Positions 13,111 through 15,665 of a stretch of DNA of 15,665 nt are shown in pieces; the first letter of the stretch is position 1, and each line of letters begins with the position of its first letter. The position numbers and the translations under genes are program-made. The notes under the pieces were generated by a model. That model saw only the letters and a list, made by a program, of their open reading frames with translations, did not search any database and was not told the DNA's origin. Source of the stretch: an uncultured Petrimonas sp. (lineage in GTDB: Bacteria; Bacteroidota; Bacteroidia; Bacteroidales; Dysgonomonadaceae); contig CAKTUP010000038.1 in NCBI GenBank assembly GCA_934621705.1, positions 1 to 15,665 of the forward strand, read 5' to 3'.

Positions 13111-13254
13111 AAAAAAGAACTGGCCAGTGAATTAGATTTTCAGGAAGCTTTCGAAAGAATGAAGCAGGCTTTTCCCGATATGTTTGGGCGGAGTTTATTT
13201 CAGAAAAGTGATGAGTGGTTTTATAAATTTGTCAAATGTTTCAATGTGCGGTAA
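13111..13254 (+). pseudogene. Possible 3' remnant of an unrecognised gene
   Basis: One frame reads KKELASELDFQEAFERMKQAF and PDMFGRSLFQKSDEWF, ending at TAA 13252-13254. The composition up to about 13200 looks coding (amphipathic, ordinary codons), but there is no plausible start and a stop lies upstream at 13063-13065. The last ~60 nt overlap the hydrolase gene on the other strand and are probably not part of the remnant. I do not recognise the family. The rest of 12985-13110 shows nothing definite. Confidence 0.3.
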
Positions 13255-14196
13255 GTGTCCTACATTGTCCAATTCTACCAACTGTGAATTTTTTATTTTT
13301 TTCTTCGTTAGCTTTCCCAAGATTTGATATTGTCCCATTTTATCTCGTATTTCAGGGTCCTTAATCAGTGCTTTATTAATAGCGGTACGGTCTCTGGTGC
13401 CAATAATCAGCAAAGTGGGTATATTCAAATCTTGAAACTCATAAACCACCGGCTGCGTGAAAATCATGTCGGTAGTTTTGGCGTTCACCAAAGCTACTTG
13501 AGGATATTCGGGATGTTTTACCCAACCGGTCAGCAGATATACCCATTCGTCATATTCGGGTTTCCACTTATTGTCGTAATAAAACTCTAATTGGTATTTT
13601 CTGGTGCTTTCATAACTCACGTTTAACTCGTTTTGGTAATTCTGATCGATAGAGACATAAGGAGCCACTGTTTTCCAATCTTCCAATCCGATGGGATTTT
13701 CAAGAATAAGTTTCTCAACGATTTCCGGATACATCAATGCAAATCGGGTGGCAAGCATACCGCCCATAGAATGTCCCAACAGATATATTTTATCTATGTT
13801 TAGGGTATCTAAAACGGTTTTGGTGTTCAGTGCCAATTGTTGAAAAGTATATTGATAAGAGGTCGGTTTTGAAGATTTTCCAAAGCCAATCTGGTCAGGA
13901 ACAACCACCCTGAAGCCTTCTTTGTTGAGAGCATCAATGGTTGTTTTCCAATAAGCCCCGTTAAAGTTTTTTCCGTGAAGCAAAACAATTGTCTTGCCGT
14001 TTGGTTTTTTGGCCTGTACATCCATATACGCCATTTTCAGATTCTCGTTCTGGCTTTTCAAATCCATATACTTAACTTCGAATGGGTATTTATAATTGGT
14101 GAGCAAAATATCCAAAACCTGACGATTTTGCTGTGCATATAATTGGATAGAGGCCAAAGCGATGATAATCGTAAATGTAATTCTTTTTATTTTCAT
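13195..14196 (-). CDS. Secreted alpha/beta-fold hydrolase
   Basis: This 333-residue protein has a signal peptide (MKIKRITFTIIIALASIQLYAQ) and a classic alpha/beta hydrolase domain. VLLHGKNFNG (71-80) would form the oxyanion hole, GHSMGG holds the nucleophile Ser143, IGTRDRTA has the acid Asp269, and DNVGHLPHIE the catalytic His314. A cap region of about 80 residues lies between 165 and 245. The triad is complete, so it should be an active esterase, lipase or C-C hydrolase, but the substrate cannot be told. It stands alone and is AT-richer than the biosynthetic genes. No TAnnTTTG promoter was found upstream. Its 3' end overlaps the tail of a possible gene remnant on the other strand. Confidence 0.9.
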   Translation of the reverse strand: MKIKRITFTIIIALASIQLYAQQNRQVLDILLTNYKYPFEVKYMDLKSQNENLKMAYMDVQAKKPNGKTIVLLHGKNFNGAYWKTTIDALNKEGFRVVVPDQIGFGKSSKPTSYQYTFQQLALNTKTVLDTLNIDKIYLLGHSMGGMLATRFALMYPEIVEKLILENPIGLEDWKTVAPYVSIDQNYQNELNVSYESTRKYQLEFYYDNKWKPEYDEWVYLLTGWVKHPEYPQVALVNAKTTDMIFTQPVVYEFQDLNIPTLLIIGTRDRTAINKALIKDPEIRDKMGQYQILGKLTKKKIKNSQLVELDNVGHLPHIETFDKFIKPLITFLK

Positions 14197-14528
14197 TATT
14201 GTTGTTTGAATTTCTTCTATTAGGTGTGCGTTAGTATCTTTGTTTTGATGGCGTTATGTCGCACAACTTGCATATTTCCGCAACTTAATTACGCATATCC
14301 ACCCAAATTCAGATGGCTTTACGTAACTTTTTACTGTAAAAGCGATGTGTAATAATTTCAGCGCAAGTTATAAACATTTTCTCAATATTATAATCTTGTT
14401 CGTAAAAAATGTTTGTTCAATAAAATCAATAGGCATTGAACTACGTGTTTCTTTCACAACCTAAACATCAAAACCATTCACTTAAACATTTTTAACTGCC
14501 AAATCCTCCAAATCGTTTTAACATTTCC
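14197..14528. other. AT-rich intergenic region without recognised gene
   Basis: No convincing ORF, RNA gene or strong hairpin was found. A TATCTTTG on the plus strand (14235-14242) fits a -7 box but has no -33 box at usable distance and no gene directly behind it. Confidence 0.5.
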
Positions 14529-14536
14529 TATTTTTG
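14529..14536 (+). promoter_or_regulatory. Promoter -7 element for moxR
   Basis: TATTTTTG matches TAnnTTTG; no TTTG is seen at the -33 position. The heptamer element begins 9 nt downstream, so it would lie in the moxR 5' leader. Confidence 0.45.
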
Positions 14537-14544
14537 TGTTTTCA

Positions 14545-14666
14545 AAATAGCGATTAGCTGTTAGCTGCTGATTATTGGCAGGAAAATAGAATTTTGCGTT
14601 GTCATAACGCATTTCAATATTTCACCGCAAAGCCAACAGCCAATAGCTAATAGTCAAAAGCCAATA
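14545..14666. repeat. Inverted heptamer-array element in the moxR leader
   Basis: The right arm (14632-14666) has five contiguous 7-nt units GCCAACA, GCCAATA, GCTAATA, GTCAAAA, GCCAATA. The left arm (14545-14579) has five units in the opposite orientation (AAATAGC, GATTAGC, TGTTAGC, TGCTGAT, TATTGGC). The 52-bp core holds the hairpin TGCGTT-gtcat-AACGCA. Core fragments GGAAAATAGAATTT and CACCGCAAAGC resemble GGATACGTGGAATTT and CACGCAAAGC in the element before tgt. Confidence 0.8.
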
Positions 14667-14676
14667 ACATAATTAA

Positions 14677-15663
14677 ATGATTGATATCAAGGAATTAAAC
14701 GAGAGAATTGAGCAGAAGAGCGCTTTCACGCAAACCCTTCTCACCGGAATGGATAAAGTGATCGTAGGCCAGAAACATCTGGTGGAATCGCTGTTGATCG
14801 GATTGTTGGCCGACGGGCATATCCTGCTGGAAGGTGTACCGGGATTGGCAAAAACGCTGGCGATAAAGTCGCTGGCTCAACTAATCGATGCAAAATACAA
14901 CCGTGTGCAGTTCACGCCCGATCTGTTGCCGGCCGACGTTATCGGAACCATGATTTACAGCCCGCGAAGCGAAGAGTTTCTGGTGAAACACGGCCCCGTT
15001 TTTGCTAACTTCGTGCTGGCCGATGAGATAAACCGTGCGCCGGCCAAGGTTCAGAGCGCGTTGCTCGAAGCCATGCAGGAACGTCAGGTAACCATTGGCG
15101 AGAAAACGTACAAACTGCCTACTCCTTTTTTGGTGATGGCCACGCAAAACCCCATCGAGCAGGAAGGAACCTATCCGCTGCCCGAAGCTCAGGTTGACCG
15201 TTTTATGCTGAAAGTGGTTATCGGTTATCCCACCAAGGAGGAAGAAAAACGAATTATCCGTCAAAATATTTTCGAACCCGTATCCATCGATAAACCGGTA
15301 GTTACCACCGAAGAAATTATGGATGCCCGGAAAGTAGTCCGCGATGTATATATCGACGAAAAAATAGAACGCTACATTATCGATATCGTGTTCGCCACCC
15401 GTTTCCCCGACCAGTTCGGCCTGAAAGGGATGAAAGAAATGATCGGTTTCGGTTCTTCGCCCCGCGCCTCCATCAACCTGGCATTGGCGGCCCGCACATT
15501 CGCTTTCATCAAACGCCGCGGTTACGTTATTCCCGAAGATATCCGCGCCGTTTGCCACGATGTTCTCCGCCACCGCATCGGCCTCACCTACGAAGCCGAA
15601 GCCAACAACCTGACATCGGAAGAGATTATCAGCGAAATTCTCAATAAAGTTGAAGTACCGTAA
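14677..15663 (+). CDS. MoxR-family AAA+ ATPase
   Basis: This 328-residue ATPase shows Walker A GVPGLAKT (53-60), Walker B VLADE (113-117) followed by INRAPAKVQSALLEAMQE, the sensor 1 region MATQNPIEQEGTYPLPEAQVDRF (154-176, Asn158) and a C-terminal lid domain with SPRASINLALAARTFAFIKRRGYVIPEDI. MoxR proteins act as chaperone-like ATPases that mature partner complexes. In Bacteroidetes they usually head an operon with a DUF58 protein and VWA-domain Bat proteins, which would lie beyond the window end; that is inference. The start fits the family N terminus. The gene is complete, ending 2 nt before the window edge, behind the inverted heptamer element. Confidence 0.93.
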   Translation: MIDIKELNERIEQKSAFTQTLLTGMDKVIVGQKHLVESLLIGLLADGHILLEGVPGLAKTLAIKSLAQLIDAKYNRVQFTPDLLPADVIGTMIYSPRSEEFLVKHGPVFANFVLADEINRAPAKVQSALLEAMQERQVTIGEKTYKLPTPFLVMATQNPIEQEGTYPLPEAQVDRFMLKVVIGYPTKEEEKRIIRQNIFEPVSIDKPVVTTEEIMDARKVVRDVYIDEKIERYIIDIVFATRFPDQFGLKGMKEMIGFGSSPRASINLALAARTFAFIKRRGYVIPEDIRAVCHDVLRHRIGLTYEAEANNLTSEEIISEILNKVEVP

Positions 15664-15665
15664 CC

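Noticed and set aside
14235..14242. Plus-strand promoter TATCTTTG
   Set aside because: No -33 box at suitable spacing and no gene directly downstream; such 8-mers occur by chance in AT-rich DNA.
14881..15573. Minus-strand ORF of 230 codons opposite moxR
   Set aside because: It is antisense of a fully conserved AAA+ gene and has no independent evidence.

Overview
The window looks like chromosomal DNA of a Bacteroidetes bacterium, probably order Bacteroidales (inference). The evidence is the promoter shape (TTTG, then about 20 nt, then TAnnTTTG, seen cleanly several times), start codons without strong Shine-Dalgarno sequences, and Bacteroidetes-type gene content: a fused DAHP synthase/chorismate mutase, a stand-alone prephenate dehydratase with ACT domain, a tgt-lptG pair, and a MoxR ATPase. 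Every intergenic region carries short repeats.

Layout. 1-1653: a POT-family peptide transporter on the minus strand, with a terminator and a perfect inverted repeat behind it. 1785-6404: a plus-strand phenylalanine/tyrosine operon: leader peptide and attenuator, prephenate dehydratase, aminotransferase, DAHP synthase-chorismate mutase, prephenate dehydrogenase. 6464-9685: minus-strand genes for a secreted cyclophilin, an LptF/LptG-type permease and tRNA-guanine transglycosylase. 9945-12102: plus-strand NfeD-like membrane protein and flotillin. 12156-12793: a minus-strand toxin-antitoxin operon (toxin first) with a palindromic operator on its promoter. 12794-13194: no intact gene, but a cluster of stem-loops and a probable gene remnant. 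13195-14196: a secreted alpha/beta hydrolase on the minus strand. 14529-15663: a complete moxR gene, probably the first gene of an operon that continues outside.

The most interesting signal is upstream of the prephenate dehydratase. A promoter is followed by an 18-codon ORF, MKQNNFAYSFYFYFYFSK, in which 9 of 18 residues are Phe or Tyr. Directly after its stop codon lie two mutually exclusive hairpins, the second an intrinsic terminator with a T tract. This is the full layout of a ribosome-stalling transcription attenuator. Its alternating Phe/Tyr codons fit an operon that makes both amino acids.

The second theme is repeats. At least five kinds of short repeat sit flush against the genes. Many are degenerate tandem arrays with a 7-nt period, and two of these form large inverted-repeat elements in the 5' leaders of tgt and moxR. 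Others are GTAGAGACGC palindromes that supply stop codons. A GC-rich repeat is translated in frame at the N termini of two neighbouring enzymes that have no later usable start codon.
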